DNA of 64,000 nucleotides from Helicobacter suis HS1 (GCF_026000295.1 NZ_AP026769.1:1612001-1676000), one strand, 5' to 3'. Positions 37,315 to 50,163 are shown, counted from the stretch's first letter. Notes: generated from the letters alone by a model not told the origin. Made by a program: numbers and translations.

Positions 37315-38583
37315 CTAAAGAGATAGGCGATAGAGTTTTTTACGCTCTGAAGAGCTAGCGATGTTTAAAAGTTTGCGGTATTTTGTAATGGTGCGGCGTA
37401 CCATTTTTAGCCCGAATTTTTGTTCTACTAATTTTAAGATTTGTAAATCGCTCATGGGTTGTTGGTGGTCTTCATGTTTAATGAGCTCTAAAAGAAATTC
37501 TTTAATAGAGGCATTAGAAATATCCCCCTCTAAGGCGGTGGTAAAAAAGCTTTTAATCGGGAAAACTCCCCGCGAGCATGCTAAATACTTATTAGAAATT
37601 GCCCTAGAGATCGTGCTAGCCGAGTAGCCAAATTCATTAGCAATATCTACCAAACGCATAGGTTTAATGGCCTTTCCTTTAAAAAAGTCGTACTGATACT
37701 CCACTAGCATTAATCCAATTTTTTGGATAGTTTGCCGGCGCATTTGTAAGGCATCTACTAAATCCCTAGCCTCTTTAAGTTTTTCACGCAAATAGGCGCT
37801 ATTTTCCCGGATATGCTTCTCCTCTATCACCACTTTTGGGTAATAACTATCATTGAGTTGTACATAAATGCCCCCCTCTTGTTCAAGCACTAAAATATCC
37901 GGAATAACGGGAGGTAGATTTTCTTTAAAATCTAGGGCGGGAGGGTTTTTAAAAGAAGTGATGATCTGCATAGCCTTTGTGTAATGGGATAAATGGCTAA
38001 AATTTTTATGATCCTCTAAATTGTGGATAATTTTGATACAAAGATCATAAATGGGCGTATCTAGCTCATCGTGGTGATCTAGTTGGAATAAAAAACTCTC
38101 TTGTATATTGCACGCACCAATACCCGGGGGGTCTAAATAAGCAAAGCGCTGGCGTACGCTTTCATAGGTTTTAGTACTCACCCCTAAATGCGCAGCTTGC
38201 ACCGTACTATCACCCTCAAAATACCCTTCGCTATTTAGATTATCTATAATGTCATTGGCAATTTGTACCGAAAGAGGTGTTGGGAAAAGAGGGGGGAGGA
38301 TTTGTTCATGCAAGCTTTCATATAAAGTTTTAGAATAGGTGCTTAACATCTCTATTTTAGTTCCCAAAGCACTTTTTAAAGAATAAGGGCGCTGTATCTT
38401 GGATTTAAACGCGCTAAAATCCTCCTGCAAGCCACTTTGTACATGTACAAAGGGATTATCCTTAGCACAAATCTGCAAGGTTTCCTCAAGTTCTAAAGGA
38501 TCGCTTTGTAAAATGGGTAACCAACTCTTTAAAGTTGCAGAGAGTTTATTTTTAAGTAAAGATCTAGCGCGTAGTGATCCCAT
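37315..38583 (-). CDS. rpoN: RNA polymerase sigma-54 factor RpoN
   Basis: RpoN directs transcription of middle flagellar genes in Helicobacter together with FlgR. Features in order: a short region I (LRARSLLKNKLSATLKSWLP), the core-binding domain, an HTH near SASTISRAISNKYLACSRG, and the RpoN-box-like VRRTITKYR near residue 398. The 422 residues are close to H. pylori HP0714. The gene starts 1 bp after the lptB stop, in the conserved rpoN-lptB-tsaE-dnaX order. Confidence 0.93.
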   Translation of the reverse strand: MGSLRARSLLKNKLSATLKSWLPILQSDPLELEETLQICAKDNPFVHVQSGLQEDFSAFKSKIQRPYSLKSALGTKIEMLSTYSKTLYESLHEQILPPLFPTPLSVQIANDIIDNLNSEGYFEGDSTVQAAHLGVSTKTYESVRQRFAYLDPPGIGACNIQESFLFQLDHHDELDTPIYDLCIKIIHNLEDHKNFSHLSHYTKAMQIITSFKNPPALDFKENLPPVIPDILVLEQEGGIYVQLNDSYYPKVVIEEKHIRENSAYLREKLKEARDLVDALQMRRQTIQKIGLMLVEYQYDFFKGKAIKPMRLVDIANEFGYSASTISRAISNKYLACSRGVFPIKSFFTTALEGDISNASIKEFLLELIKHEDHQQPMSDLQILKLVEQKFGLKMVRRTITKYRKLLNIASSSERKKLYRLSL

Positions 38584-38584
38584 G

Positions 38585-39307
38585 CTAAGCCTTGAAATGC
38601 TCGCCTAAATAGTATTTACGCACTAAGGCATTTTCATAAATCTGAGCGCTATTGCCACTAGCTAGCAAAGTACCGCTTTTAATCACATATGCGCGGTGGC
38701 ACACGCTTAAAGTTTCGCGCACATTGTGATCGGTAATAAGCACCCCTATTTTTCTCTCCACTAAATGCTCAATGATCTTTTGAATATCTAACACCGCGAT
38801 TGGATCAACCCCCGCAAAAGGCTCGTCTAATAAAATAAATTTGGGGTTTTTAATCAATGCCCTAGCAATTTCTACCCGCCGCCGCTCCCCTCCACTTAAA
38901 GACATACCCCTTCGATCTTTAATTCCTTGAATATTAAAGGCCTCTAACATTTCCTCAATTTTAGAAGAAGCCTCTTTAGAGGTTTTAAAAGTGGTTTGGG
39001 CTGCTAGCATCAAATTATCCTGTACACTTAAATCCTTAAAAATACTTGACTCTTGGGGTAAATAACCTATGCCCATGTTAGATCGCTGGTGCAAGGGATA
39101 ACTTGAGAGGTCTTGATCGTTTAAATACACCTTGCCTCCGCTGGGCTGTAACAAACCACAAATCATGTAAAAGGTCGTGGTTTTACCTGCACCATTTGGC
39201 CCCAGTAAACCCACCACCTGCCCGCTTTCTACTTCCAAAGAAACATCAAAGACGATCTTTGTTTTCTTAATCTGTTTGCTTAGATTTTCCGCTCTTAATT
39301 TATCCAT
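38585..39307 (-). CDS. lptB: LPS export ABC transporter ATPase LptB
   Basis: A 240-residue ABC ATPase of the LptB type. Walker [10 protein letters not shown] (near residue 36), a QESSIF Q-loop region, signature LSGGERRR and Walker [14 protein letters not shown] are all present, and TDHNVRETL carries the H-loop. LptB powers lipopolysaccharide transport with LptF/LptG. It overlaps tsaE by 8 bp and sits next to rpoN, as in many Gram-negative bacteria. Confidence 0.92.
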   Translation of the reverse strand: MDKLRAENLSKQIKKTKIVFDVSLEVESGQVVGLLGPNGAGKTTTFYMICGLLQPSGGKVYLNDQDLSSYPLHQRSNMGIGYLPQESSIFKDLSVQDNLMLAAQTTFKTSKEASSKIEEMLEAFNIQGIKDRRGMSLSGGERRRVEIARALIKNPKFILLDEPFAGVDPIAVLDIQKIIEHLVERKIGVLITDHNVRETLSVCHRAYVIKSGTLLASGNSAQIYENALVRKYYLGEHFKA

Positions 39308-39722
39308 GTCTTAACTTATAATGGCATGTGTGTTGCGTACGCTTTAAACTCAAAATAAATGGATCAAACCCAAAAGAGCGCAATAAAGAGTATAAAGCCT
39401 CTCCTCCCCACTCAATAAAATGCACCCCTTTTTGCTCTAATTTTTCTAAAATGCCTAAAGTGAATAACTCCTCTACTTCTTTAAGGTAAAAATCATAATG
39501 GTAGATACAAAGAGTAGGGGATTGATAAACATGCAAGAGAGTAAAAGTAGGCGAAGTGGCTAGAGGGGCGTTTAAGACTTTGCAATAATGCTGGATTAAA
39601 GTCGTCTTACCACTGGCTAGATCGCCTTGTAATAAAAAAATACAGGGAAGAGTTTGGGTGTACTCCTCTAAAGCTAGCACGACTTGATCAATTTGATCTA
39701 AATTAGCCTGCATGTCTAACAT
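39300..39722 (-). CDS. tsaE: tRNA threonylcarbamoyladenosine ATPase TsaE
   Basis: TsaE is the P-loop ATPase that supports TsaD/TsaB in making t6A37 of ANN-decoding tRNAs. It has [16 protein letters not shown] near residue 32, [13 protein letters not shown] and [12 protein letters not shown], then FIEWGGEAL, the family's standard order. Its 140 residues are typical. It overlaps dnaX by one base and lptB by 8 bp, so the three are probably cotranscribed. Confidence 0.92.
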   Translation of the reverse strand: MLDMQANLDQIDQVVLALEEYTQTLPCIFLLQGDLASGKTTLIQHYCKVLNAPLATSPTFTLLHVYQSPTLCIYHYDFYLKEVEELFTLGILEKLEQKGVHFIEWGGEALYSLLRSFGFDPFILSLKRTQHTCHYKLRHG

Positions 39723-41119
39723 TAACTATCCTCAACCTCACAATCTGTAGTACCCAAATTCTCCTGCATGGCTTTCATTAGATCTTGGTGATCTTGCATA
39801 AACGCGTGGCTAATCTCTGTTTCTGGCTTGGCCTGCACCTTAATAGCCTCTATTTTAACCCCTTTACCATAGAATTTTTGTATACATGGTTCGATCAAAC
39901 TATGGTAATGCTGGTTTAAAATCTTTTTAGCCGGTTCATCTGCACTAGAATGCCACTTTAAAACACCCTCAGAAAAAGAGTGAAATGTAATGAATCGCTC
40001 AAAGACTTTACCCAATTCTTGGTTATCTTGGTAGAGTTGTTTAATAAGTTGTGTGAATAATTCTTGCGGGCTAGATTGAGGGGGTGGTGTTGTTAAAGAA
40101 GTGTTGGTTTCTTGCATGCTAGATTGCATTTTAAGGGCGCTAAGTGCTAGTACAAACCCCCCATCTGCTCCCCAGTATAAGAGTTGTTTAGCCTTAGCTA
40201 AAATCTCAATAAAGAGGCCGGATAATTTTAAAGAAAAACGACCCTGTAGTACCGCCTCTTTTAAAAAAACCCCCATTTCCTCTAAAACCATAGAAATTTC
40301 ATACTCCTCTAACGCTTTTAACATGTCTTTTAAAACATCTTCTTTACACTCCACTATAGCCTTAAAAAAATCCTCTAAAATCTGTGTATTTACCATGCCA
40401 AGCATTTGGCTTACACCCTGCGCACTAATATGCTGGTTGGTATAACTAATGGCCTGATCGCTTAATGTTAAAGTGTCTCGTAAACTCCCCCCCCCACTTC
40501 TAGCCAGTATCTCTAAAGCGCTTTGCTCATAAGAAACCCCCTCTTGATCTAAAATGGATTGGAGGCGTTGCACAATAGCTTTAGGGGCGATTTTTTTAAA
40601 GTGAAAATGTTGGGTACGGCTTAAAATGGTGGCGGGTAATTTATGCGGATCGGTGGTAGCTAAAATAAATTTAACATGCGCGGGGGGTTCTTCTAAGGTC
40701 TTTAATAGCGCATTAAATGCCTCTTTAGTGAGCATGTGGGCTTCATCAATCATAAAAATTTTAAAACGACCCAAGCTAGGCTTATACTTTGTTTGTTCAA
40801 TAATGTTGCGCACATCTTCAATCCGCCGGTTAGACGCGCCATCTATTTCTATAATGTCTAAATGGCGATCTTTAAGGGCATCTAGGCAATTTAAACAGCT
40901 ATCACAAGGTATGCTACTAGGTCCTTTTTCACACTGCAAAGCCCGCGCAAAAATGCGCGCTGTGCTAGTTTTACCACTCCCGCGTAAACCGCTAAACAAA
41001 TACGCATGGGCTAAACGCGCGTGATCAAGGGCTAGGCTTAAAGTGTTAGAAACACTTTCCTGTCCGATTAAATCCTTGAAATGCTTAGGGCGGTATTTAA
41101 GCGCAAGAGTCAAGGGCAC
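39722..41119 (-). CDS. dnaX: DNA polymerase III subunit gamma/tau DnaX
   Basis: The clamp-loader ATPase. It begins with ALKYRPKHFKDLIGQE, then Walker A GSGKTSTARIFARALQCE near residue 46, a zinc module (CDSCLNC), Walker B IDEAHMLTKEAFNALLKTLE and sensor ATTDPHKLP. The 465 residues suggest a short tau-like C-terminal region. It is first in the dnaX-tsaE-lptB-rpoN series and divergent from ggt. Confidence 0.94.
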   Translation of the reverse strand: MPLTLALKYRPKHFKDLIGQESVSNTLSLALDHARLAHAYLFSGLRGSGKTSTARIFARALQCEKGPSSIPCDSCLNCLDALKDRHLDIIEIDGASNRRIEDVRNIIEQTKYKPSLGRFKIFMIDEAHMLTKEAFNALLKTLEEPPAHVKFILATTDPHKLPATILSRTQHFHFKKIAPKAIVQRLQSILDQEGVSYEQSALEILARSGGGSLRDTLTLSDQAISYTNQHISAQGVSQMLGMVNTQILEDFFKAIVECKEDVLKDMLKALEEYEISMVLEEMGVFLKEAVLQGRFSLKLSGLFIEILAKAKQLLYWGADGGFVLALSALKMQSSMQETNTSLTTPPPQSSPQELFTQLIKQLYQDNQELGKVFERFITFHSFSEGVLKWHSSADEPAKKILNQHYHSLIEPCIQKFYGKGVKIEAIKVQAKPETEISHAFMQDHQDLMKAMQENLGTTDCEVEDS

Positions 41120-41214
41120 ACCTTTAGGATTAATGCAACATTATAGCCTAAAGAGGTGGGTTTCTCAAACAAGTTATGCTAAGATCAGCGTATTTTTTAA
41201 AATTTGAGGAGATC

Positions 41215-42882
41215 ATGGTAGGTCGTTTATTTTTAGCGGTGATGCTGGGTTTAGAGCTTACTTTTGCAGCCACTTTGCCTCCTATTAAAGGCAGAGCTTT
41301 AGCGCTAACTAGCCATCCTTTAGCAGATAAAATTGGGCAAAAAGTTTTAGATGAGGGCGGTAATGCCATTGATGCGGCGGTGGCTATTGGCTATGCTTTA
41401 GCAGTGGTACACCCAGCAGCAGGCAATATCGGCGGAGGTGGGTTTGCGTTAATCCATTTAGCCAATGGCGAAAACATTAGCCTAGATTTTCGCGAAAAAG
41501 CGCCTATGAAGGCTAGTAAAAACATGTATTTAGACAAAAATGGAAGAGTGATTCCTAATTTAAGCACCGATGGCTATTTGTCCGCAGGGGTACCGGGCAC
41601 TGTAGCGGGTTTAAGTGCGATGTTAGAAAAATATGGCACGCGTAAACTAGCAACTTTGATAGAACCAGCAATAGAGCTAGCCCAAAATGGCTTTAGGCTC
41701 ACAGAAAGACAAGGGCAGACTATTTTAGAGGCAAAGCCTCGCCTTTCTAAATATGCCAGTAGCCGTAAATACTTTTTAAAAAAGGGAATGGTGTCTTATA
41801 AGGCTGGGGATTTACTCGTACAAAAGGATTTAGCTAAAACCCTTACTCTTATTAAAGATCAAGGCCCCTCTGCCTTTTATCACGGCAAGATAGCCGATCT
41901 CATCGTAGAGGACATGCGCAAAAATGGGGGGATCATCACTAAGAAAGATTTAGCTAGTTATAAAGTGGTGTGGCGCAAACCAGTGGTGGGGACTTATCGG
42001 GGTTATAAAATCATCTCAATGGGACCGCCTAGTTCAGGAGGCACGCATTTAATTGAAATTTTAAACACAATGGAAAATGCCAATATCCACGATTTAGGCT
42101 TTGGTTCGAGTCAAACAATTCATATCATGGCCGAAGCCGAGCGCCAAGCTTATGCGGATCGATCGGTTTACATGGGCGATCCAGATTTCATGAATATCCC
42201 GCTTGAAAAGCTTATTAGTAAAGCCTATGCTAAAAAAATCTATGAAAATATCAAACCTGACAAGGCCACCCCTAGTACACAAGTCCACCCGGGCTTAGGC
42301 CAACTCCATGAAGGGCAAAACACCACCCACTATTCAGTAGCTGATAAATGGGGGAATGCGGTGAGTGTTACCTACACGATTAATGCTTCTTATGGGAGTG
42401 CAGCAGCTATTAATAAAGCAGGCTTTTTACTCAATGATGAAATGGATGATTTTTCTATCAAGGCCGGCACGCCAAATCTCTACGGGGTCATAGGCGGAGA
42501 TGCCAATGCTATTGAGCCTAATAAACGGCCTCTTAGCTCTATGTCGCCTACTATTGTGCTTAAAAATAATAAAGTCTTTATGGTGGTGGGTAGTCCGGGC
42601 GGGGCGCGTATCATCACAACGGTACTACAAGTGATTAGTAATGTTATTGATCATGGCATGAATATCTCGCAGGCTGTGGGGGCTGCGCGCTTTCATATGC
42701 AATGGCTACCAGATGAAATCCGCACCGAACCTTTTGGAATGGTAAAAGATGTAGAGGAAAATTTAGAGAAAATGGGCTATAAGGTTGTGGTTAAACCGGT
42801 GATGGGAGATGTGAATGCCATTGTTATTGATTCTAAAAGCCACATCATGTATGGGGCTCAAGATCCACGCAAGGAATTTTAA
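41215..42882 (+). CDS. ggt: Gamma-glutamyltransferase Ggt, secreted
   Basis: Ggt hydrolyses glutathione and glutamine in the periplasm and is a known virulence factor of gastric Helicobacter. I chose ATG 41215 because GAGGAG lies just upstream and it gives a signal peptide ending LTFAA. The precursor self-cleaves before a Thr, seen here in GQNTTHYSVADKWGN (near residue 376). SPGGARIITTV near residue 460 forms the substrate pocket. About 555 residues is normal. It is divergent from dnaX and ends 0 bp before speE, so the two may be cotranscribed, which differs from H. pylori. Confidence 0.95.
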   Translation: MVGRLFLAVMLGLELTFAATLPPIKGRALALTSHPLADKIGQKVLDEGGNAIDAAVAIGYALAVVHPAAGNIGGGGFALIHLANGENISLDFREKAPMKASKNMYLDKNGRVIPNLSTDGYLSAGVPGTVAGLSAMLEKYGTRKLATLIEPAIELAQNGFRLTERQGQTILEAKPRLSKYASSRKYFLKKGMVSYKAGDLLVQKDLAKTLTLIKDQGPSAFYHGKIADLIVEDMRKNGGIITKKDLASYKVVWRKPVVGTYRGYKIISMGPPSSGGTHLIEILNTMENANIHDLGFGSSQTIHIMAEAERQAYADRSVYMGDPDFMNIPLEKLISKAYAKKIYENIKPDKATPSTQVHPGLGQLHEGQNTTHYSVADKWGNAVSVTYTINASYGSAAAINKAGFLLNDEMDDFSIKAGTPNLYGVIGGDANAIEPNKRPLSSMSPTIVLKNNKVFMVVGSPGGARIITTVLQVISNVIDHGMNISQAVGAARFHMQWLPDEIRTEPFGMVKDVEENLEKMGYKVVVKPVMGDVNAIVIDSKSHIMYGAQDPRKEF

Positions 42883-43644
42883 ATGCAACAACATTTAGAA
42901 GGTTCTCTTTTAGAAGAAATTAGGGGTAAGGCGTGTGTTTTACAGGTGCTTGAAAATGAAGAACTAGGGCTAATAGGGCGTGTTAGCGGATCACAAGAGG
43001 CGTTATTTGTACAAAAGGATTCTTTTATGCAAAGCGAATTACTCGCCCATGTGGGGGCTTGCGTGCTTGTTGAGGGGCAAAATGCACTTGTAGTGGGGGG
43101 GTTTGATTTAGAGATGGCCTTTGAACTCTTTAAGCATGATTTGCAGGTGGATTTTGTGCAAGAGGAGTATAGGATTTTAGAAGCCCTCGCGCCTTTTTTT
43201 GCACATTTCCAAGAAACCCGCGATCACCCCCATTTTAAGCACTACAGCCAGATTTTAGACTTAGAGGTTAAAAAGTATGATCTGATCATTTCTCTAAGTC
43301 CACTGAATGCCCACCAAATAGATGGCTTACAACGCATGCTAAGCATGCAAGGGATTTTAATCTGCGCCTCTTACCACCCACTCTTAAAACAGCAAAATTT
43401 TAAAAACGCTTTAGAGGCGCTAGCGCCTTTTTTTGCAGTGATCATGCCCTTTTTTAACCCCTACTCTTTAACACCTGCTTATTTTCTCTTTGCCTCCAAA
43501 CATTTCCACCCAGAGGCAGATATGATCTTACAAAAAATAGACATGCTTGAAGATCTCAGGCACTATAATGCTATGTTGCACCAAGCCGCCTTTGCCCAGC
43601 CTAACTGGTTTTATCCAACCTACAAAGGGCTTTTAAAGAATTGA
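42883..43644 (+). CDS. speE: Spermidine synthase-like protein SpeE
   Basis: 253 residues resembling H. pylori HP0832. Recognisable pieces are an N-terminal beta barrel region, VLVEGQNALVVGGFDLEMAF (SAM-site-like GGFD), LDLEVKKYDLIISL, and AFAQPNWFYPTYKGLLKN at the end. Classical acidic GGGDG and YDVI.D motifs are degenerate, as in the Helicobacter enzyme, so substrate range is uncertain. It begins immediately after the ggt stop and overlaps coaE by 4 bp. Confidence 0.75.
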   Translation: MQQHLEGSLLEEIRGKACVLQVLENEELGLIGRVSGSQEALFVQKDSFMQSELLAHVGACVLVEGQNALVVGGFDLEMAFELFKHDLQVDFVQEEYRILEALAPFFAHFQETRDHPHFKHYSQILDLEVKKYDLIISLSPLNAHQIDGLQRMLSMQGILICASYHPLLKQQNFKNALEALAPFFAVIMPFFNPYSLTPAYFLFASKHFHPEADMILQKIDMLEDLRHYNAMLHQAAFAQPNWFYPTYKGLLKN

Positions 43645-44195
43645 AACATGCCTTTGTACTCACCGGAGGGATAGCCACAGGCAAGAGCACAGTAGGCAAT
43701 CTTTTAAGTTTGCATGGGTTTAGTGTGCTAGATGCAGATAAAATTGCGCATGGACTCTTTGAAGCACACAACCAAGAGATTGCAAAAATGTTTATGGACA
43801 AGCAAAGTATTAGCCGTCAAGAGCTCGCCCCGCTTATCTTTAATAACCAAGAAGCCCGCGCCAAATTAGAGGCCTTTTTGCACCCCAAAATCCGCGAGCA
43901 AATGCTTAAAAGTGCGCAAGAATTAGAGAAACACAATAAGCCTTATTTTTTAGATATTCCGCTTTATTACGAAATTGAGGGGATTAAACATTATGGGATT
44001 TCTCAGATCGTGCTTGTTTATGCACCCAGAGCCTTACAAATAGAGCGCCTACAAAAGCGAGATAGCCATTTAAGTTTAGAACAGATAGAAAAGCGCCTAA
44101 GTGCCCAACTAGATATAGAGTTTAAAAAATCCTTAGCTCCATTGAGGCTAGCGAGGCGGTACGCATCGCCTATTTTGATACGGCACATCTCTTAG
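43641..44195 (+). pseudogene. coaE: Dephospho-CoA kinase CoaE with an overwritten 3' end
   Basis: CoaE phosphorylates dephospho-CoA in the last step of CoA synthesis. The P-loop TGGIATGKSTVGNLL is near residue 8, with DADKIAHGLF and FLDIPLYYE following. The sequence is normal up to LDIEFKKSLAP (about residue 168). From 44144 to the stop it is an exact copy of gatA 45274-45325, so the printed C-terminus does not belong to CoaE. CoA synthesis is essential, so an intact gene is expected in the organism. It overlaps speE by 4 bp. Confidence 0.8.
44144..44195 (+). repeat. 52-bp copy of gatA sequence in coaE
   Basis: Identical to 45274-45325 (offset 1130). Bases on both sides differ from gatA at once. 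The next copied block, at 44232, has the same offset, with 36 native bases between them. Confidence 0.9.
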
Positions 44196-44231
44196 TTATC
44201 CAAAAAAATCTGCTGAGCTAATATTTGATAC

Positions 44232-44493
44232 CAGATAGCAAACACGCCATAGCTGCCTATTATGTTTTAAGCACAGCAGAGGCAAGTTCTAATTTAGCGC
44301 GCTTTGATGGGGTGCGCTATGGCAGGCGTGCACAAGCCCATAACCTTAAAGAACTCTATATTAAAAGCCGGAGCGAGGGCTTTGGGGCGGAGGTGAAACG
44401 GCGCATTATATTAGGTAATTTTGTGCTCAGTAGCGGGTATTTTGATGCCTACTATCTAAAAGCAAAGCAAGCCCGCGCCTTTATCAAGGCTGA
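44232..44493 (+). repeat. 262-bp copy of gatA sequence upstream of gatA
   Basis: Identical to 45362-45623 (offset 1130). It fills most of the 358-bp stretch between coaE and gatA and yields an 80-codon open frame ([19 protein letters not shown]...) that is only a GatA fragment without its own start signal. What native sequence belonged here cannot be read. Confidence 0.9.
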
Positions 44494-44553
44494 CGGCTAA
44501 CTTTTAATCGCGATTTGCTAAGATTAGAAAATTTTTACAATCTAAGGAGAAAC

Positions 44554-47357
<2,804 letters not shown>

Positions 47358-47418
47358 ACCGAAATAAAATTTTTAGGGTAAAATACCCCCTTTTAAACCA
47401 AAAGATGAGGTTATTTGG

Positions 47419-48552
47419 ATGGATTATTACGAACTTTTGGGTGTGGAAAGAAGCGCGAGTAAGGAGGCCATTAAAAAAGCCTTCAAACAGCTAGCCCGTA
47501 AATACCACCCTGATTACAACCCGGATAATAAAGAGGCAGAGGAAAAATTCAAACGCATTAGCGAAGCTTACAGCGTACTTAGCGATGATGAAAAGCGCCA
47601 AATTTATGATCGCTATGGCAAAGAAGGCTTAGAGGGTAGAGGTATGGGGGGATTTAATGATCTCTCAGATATTTTTTCTAACCTGTTTGGGGAGGATTCG
47701 ATTTTTGGTAACGCCTTTGGTTTTGGCAATGCCACAAGGCAAAAACAATCCAAAATCCCTAAAGATCTGCGCATGCCCTTAAAACTTAGTTTTAAAGAGG
47801 CGGTTTTTGGCTGTAAAAAAACTATTAAACTAGACTATAAGACCCTGTGTTCTACTTGTCAAGGGAGTGGGGCTAAGGCGGGCAAATTAGAAACCTGTAG
47901 CAGTTGTAAAGGCAGAGGGCAGACTTTTATCCAACAGGGTTTTATGACCCTTTCTAGTACTTGCCCTAGATGCCATGGAAGCGGGGAAATTGTGGCAGAA
48001 AAATGCAGCGCATGTAAGGGGGAGGGCTTTAGCTTAGCCCAAGAGAGTTTTGAGATCAATGTGCCTGAGGGAATCGATCAACAAATGCGTATCCGCGTGT
48101 CTTCTAAAGGCAATGAATACAAAAAGGGCATGCGCGGGGATTTGTATGTGGAGGCGGTGGTTGGAGAAGATGAGCATTTTGTGCGCGATGGTAGCCAAAT
48201 TTATATAGAGGTACCGGTTTTTTTTACCTCTATTCCACTGGGCAGTAAAATTATGGTGCCCTCCCTTAAAAAGGAATTAGAGCTACAAATCCCGCCTAAT
48301 ACAGGCGATCGCGCGCAGTTTGTGTTTAGAGGCGAGGGGGTAAAAGATGTGAATACGGGGCGTTATGGCGATTTGATCGCGGTGGTAAAAATTATCTATC
48401 CTAAAAAGCTAGAGGAGAAACAAAAAGAGCTCTTACTCAAACTCCATGAAAGCTTTGGCTATGAAAGCGAACCATATAAAAATGTCTTTGAGGTGTGTTA
48501 TGGCAAAGTCAAACGCTGGTGGCAAGATCTCACCAAGAGCAAGGAGGCGTAG
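47419..48552 (+). CDS. dnaJ: Chaperone DnaJ
   Basis: Co-chaperone of DnaK. The J domain with the HPD motif ([10 protein letters not shown]) is at residues about 1-70. A Gly/Phe region ([16 protein letters not shown]) follows. The zinc domain has four repeats: [24 protein letters not shown] and CSACKGEG, near residues 145-205. The C-terminal substrate domains follow. The 377 residues are typical for group I DnaJ. It lies 61 bp after guaB. Confidence 0.96.
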   Translation: MDYYELLGVERSASKEAIKKAFKQLARKYHPDYNPDNKEAEEKFKRISEAYSVLSDDEKRQIYDRYGKEGLEGRGMGGFNDLSDIFSNLFGEDSIFGNAFGFGNATRQKQSKIPKDLRMPLKLSFKEAVFGCKKTIKLDYKTLCSTCQGSGAKAGKLETCSSCKGRGQTFIQQGFMTLSSTCPRCHGSGEIVAEKCSACKGEGFSLAQESFEINVPEGIDQQMRIRVSSKGNEYKKGMRGDLYVEAVVGEDEHFVRDGSQIYIEVPVFFTSIPLGSKIMVPSLKKELELQIPPNTGDRAQFVFRGEGVKDVNTGRYGDLIAVVKIIYPKKLEEKQKELLLKLHESFGYESEPYKNVFEVCYGKVKRWWQDLTKSKEA

Positions 48553-48637
48553 GGCTAGATTGCGCAGGGTAGGCTCTGCAATGTCCTATCCTATGATTAT
48601 GGAACGCAGATTTACTAGAAAACTTTTGAATGCCTAG
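48500..48637 (+). CDS. Small arginine-rich ORF after dnaJ, doubtful
   Basis: A 45-codon frame starting inside dnaJ and ending 85 bp beyond it. The part outside dnaJ ([26 protein letters not shown]) has a conserved look, so it may be the end of a small basic protein or a fragment of the gene that once followed dnaJ. No ribosome site is seen and I do not recognise it. The rest of the gap to 48783 shows nothing I can identify. Confidence 0.25.
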   Translation: MAKSNAGGKISPRARRRRARLRRVGSAMSYPMIMERRFTRKLLNA

Positions 48638-48783
48638 AGAAACGCTCCCCCTCTACCACTTCTTGCCTTTACACTCCCGCGCCTTAGCCTCGTTTAATTT
48701 TTAGGATTTGCTAGGTGTTGTTTTGTTATTTACGCTCACAAGGCTAACCGCGCTAGAATTAAAAAAGTCTTTTAGGAAAAATT

Positions 48784-49599
48784 TCATGAGCTTACTTTTT
48801 GGATTAGCATGCGTTTAAACTTTGACTTGCCTCCAATATAGGGCATATACTGCGTTAGTTTTGCAATTTTAAACCCACACTCTAACACACCATTTAAAAT
48901 AGGATTGGTTGACACTGCAAAGGGTAAATCGTAGTCGTTAGGGATATAGCTATTATCCACGAGTAAAGTCCCGCTATCATCAAATCTTTTATACACATCA
49001 GGAATCTCCTCAAGGGGGACAAACTTTAGTCTAGCATTATTAACTCTATTTTTAATGGAAAAATTAGTAAAAAATGCCCTGCTGCGCGCACTAACTGGCG
49101 TTTAGGGGTAAGAAACCAATCCACACGGGTATACCCTTTCCTCTCTACTTTGTGGGCAAAATAGGAAATGCGTAGCTTTTTCTTAGCGTAGCTTTTTCTT
49201 AAGTGAAGCTTTTTTTGAGTAAACTTCCCCTTAGCATAGCTTGTAGTAAAGCTTTTAGCATAGCTTTCTCTTAAGCTTTTATAAACTCTCTTAAGCTTTC
49301 ATAAAAGCAAACTTTAACTTTCTTTGTAACTTTGCCACACACAAAAGCTTAGTGTGCTTTATTTCATGCGCTCCCTCTTTGGTGAAAATATAACCTTTCA
49401 CTCCTGCATTAAATAAATCCTGTTGGCTACCATAATGGGTGCAAATGAGTTTTTTAAGCTTTAATCTAAAGAAATGCCTTAAAAAATACAGGGCAAAAGC
49501 AGATGAATCTGTATAGTCTCTCCTCTCTCCTATAGCATCATCGCAGTTACAAAACACAACTTTATCTTGCCATATTTTTAAAGGATAGTTTGCTAACTC
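48784..49599 (-). pseudogene. EcoRI-type adenine methyltransferase-like gene, broken
   Basis: Read from 49599 downward: ELANYPLKIWQDKVVFCNCDD, then FLRHFFRLKLKKLICTHYGS, and later AFFTNFSIKNR, VYKRFDDSGTLLVDNSYIPN and MPYIGGKSKFKRMLIQK. These follow EcoRI-family adenine methylases (KVVxCNCD, LGLKKLICT, WFTN, YPYINGKKxYKRILI). The N-terminus is lost into the copied block 49600-49700 and the middle into 49170-49351. First and last parts share one frame, but the stretch 49080-49169 reads better in another. No cognate nuclease is recognisable. Confidence 0.6.
49170..49351. repeat. 182-bp AAGCTT-rich repeat, copy A
   Basis: Identical to 50287-50468 (offset 1117). It contains two tandem GCGTAGCTTTTTCTTA units and several AAGCTT words. 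In the methylase gene it replaces coding sequence without changing overall length. Copy B, next to the 5S rRNA gene, is probably the native one. Confidence 0.9.
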
Positions 49600-49700
49600 A
49601 ACGAAGTTTTTGTTTCTTGACCACTTCTATCCTTTAAGCCAACATAAATAAGAACATTTTTTGTTGTTTTGGCTTATCATTTTATTAAAGGAAAAACATG
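49600..49700. repeat. 101-bp copy of the garK upstream region
   Basis: Identical to 50715-50815, which is the leader and start codon of garK (offset 1115). Here it covers the junction between the methylase N-terminus and the C-terminus of the T5orf172 gene, so it truncates both. Confidence 0.9.
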
Positions 49701-50055
49701 GCGTGGTGATGGGCTTGACTTCTTGTTTTTGCTTGGGTGGCTTGCTACTAACCTTAGCGATAAAATGTGCATGCGCGCTAATAAAGCTAACATAGGTTTC
49801 AAAAAGACTTGGGTTAAAAAAATAAATCTCTGAGGGGACCTGCTCTCTTAAATGTGCAAACGCGTTTTTCATATCTTGCTCAATTACGCGCATGTTAGCA
49901 ACCTCACATGTAAAAAGATAGCTATAGGTCTGCTCACTTGACTTACCTGTGATGTGGTTATATTCTTTCAGCCGCCTCTCTAAATTATTTGTAATACCTA
50001 TTTTACACTTGCTCTTTTCTAGGTTGGATTGGACTATGTAGAGATATTGTTTCAT
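49627..50055 (-). CDS. T5orf172/GIY-YIG-like nuclease-domain protein
   Basis: A 142-codon ORF. The first about 45 residues (YLYIVQSNLEKSKCKIGITN and then NLERRLKEYN) are the GIY-YIG-type core seen in T5orf172/MUG113 proteins, with KIGIT and the conserved Arg. The next segment runs to about residue 118. The last 25 codons (CFSFNKM onward) come from the copied garK leader and are not native. The partner may be the methylase remnant downstream, giving a defence-like pair, but that is speculative. Confidence 0.6.
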   Translation of the reverse strand: MKQYLYIVQSNLEKSKCKIGITNNLERRLKEYNHITGKSSEQTYSYLFTCEVANMRVIEQDMKNAFAHLREQVPSEIYFFNPSLFETYVSFISAHAHFIAKVSSKPPKQKQEVKPITTPCFSFNKMISQNNKKCSYLCWLKG

Positions 50056-50163
50056 GCGCTTCCTAAAGGTTTAAAGAAAAAGTTCTTTAGCATTTTAACA
50101 CACACGAAGCACTGATAGATTGATAGATTAATGAGTATAAATAGCTATTAGTTTTTTAACAAT

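Noticed and set aside
44225-44500. Separate short amidase gene upstream of gatA
   Set aside because: It is a base-for-base copy of gatA 45362-45623 without its own start signal or end.
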